A stretch of 5,515 nt of DNA from Bacteroidota bacterium (GTDB taxonomy: Bacteria; Bacteroidota; Bacteroidia; Bacteroidales; Prolixibacteraceae). Made by a program: the position numbers and the translations under genes. This document shows, in pieces, positions 5,469 through 5,515 of this stretch (positions within the stretch are counted from its first letter, which is position 1; the number at the start of each line of letters is the position of its first letter). The stretch is taken from contig JAUYEQ010000392.1 of assembly GCA_030691295.1 (NCBI GenBank), forward strand, positions 1 through 5,515, given 5' to 3'. The notes beneath the pieces were generated by a model that saw nothing but the letters and a program-made list of their open reading frames with translations, had not been told where the DNA came from and ran no database searches.

Positions 5469-5515
5469 ATGACAAATACATCATTATACACAAGAATTTC
5501 AGAACTTCCCCGTTC
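5469..5515 (+). CDS. Start of a small-protein gene, possibly DUF2281-like, 3' partial
   Basis: Only 15 full codons are visible before the window ends: MTNTSLYTRISELPR. The pattern L-Y-x-x-I-x-x-L-P close to the N-terminus resembles DUF2281 family proteins, small antitoxin-like proteins (about 70-80 aa) often followed by a PIN-domain VapC toxin gene. The match rests on very few residues. Support for a real gene comes from the TATATTTG box 15 bases upstream and its divergent placement from resB. Whether a partner gene follows cannot be seen. Confidence 0.45.
   Translation, partial: MTNTSLYTRISELPR

Noticed and set aside
5354..5491. Longer resB start at 5491
   Set aside because: It would cross the divergent promoter boxes and overlap the start of the + strand gene; ResB similarity begins after the ATG at 5353.

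Overview
The window looks chromosomal and comes from a Bacteroidota member. The signs are two TAnnTTTG-type -7 promoter boxes, A-rich start regions with few Shine-Dalgarno sites, a lipoprotein with a Bacteroidota-style acidic stretch after its lipobox Cys, and a split ResB/CcsA haem-attachment pair of the type common in Bacteroidales and Marinilabiliales. The placement below phylum is inferred from general appearance, not from a marker gene.

Left part (1-2504, + strand). A compact pterin cluster opens the window: the C-terminal two thirds of a pteridine-reductase-type short-chain dehydrogenase (folM-like), then a FolX-like dihydroneopterin aldolase/epimerase family protein, then a short FolK-like pyrophosphokinase that overlaps it by ATGA. 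FolX and FolM are the known enzymes of tetrahydromonapterin synthesis. Finding them together with a shortened HPPK is the most notable metabolic feature. Thirteen bases later, with no promoter visible, comes a predicted lipoprotein alpha/beta hydrolase (secretory-lipase-like) with a complete Ser-Asp-His triad.

Middle (2505-3315, + strand). A small, AT-rich two-gene module has its own promoter. It consists of a DUF4160 protein of 78 aa and, overlapping it by ATGA, a 173-aa protein that fuses a DUF2442 domain to a C-terminal XRE-type helix-turn-helix. A perfect 26-bp palindrome covers the spacer and -7 box of its promoter and ends 15 bases before the first start codon. The layout is that of an autoregulated toxin-antitoxin-like module, but that function is inferred. 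A 13-base copy of the operator half-site recurs inside the HTH coding region.

Right part (3316-5353, - strand). ccsA and resB run convergently to the module, overlap by 11 bases, and encode the two halves of a System II cytochrome c synthase. The stop codons of the HTH gene and ccsA abut exactly (TAG|CTA), so there is no intergenic terminator.

Edge (5354-5515). A 115-bp intergenic region carries divergent -7 boxes, one for resB and one for a new + strand gene starting at 5469. Only 15 codons of that gene are visible; its N-terminus resembles DUF2281-type small proteins. No tRNA, rRNA, CRISPR array or insertion sequence was seen, and no gene-free stretch exceeds 300 bases.
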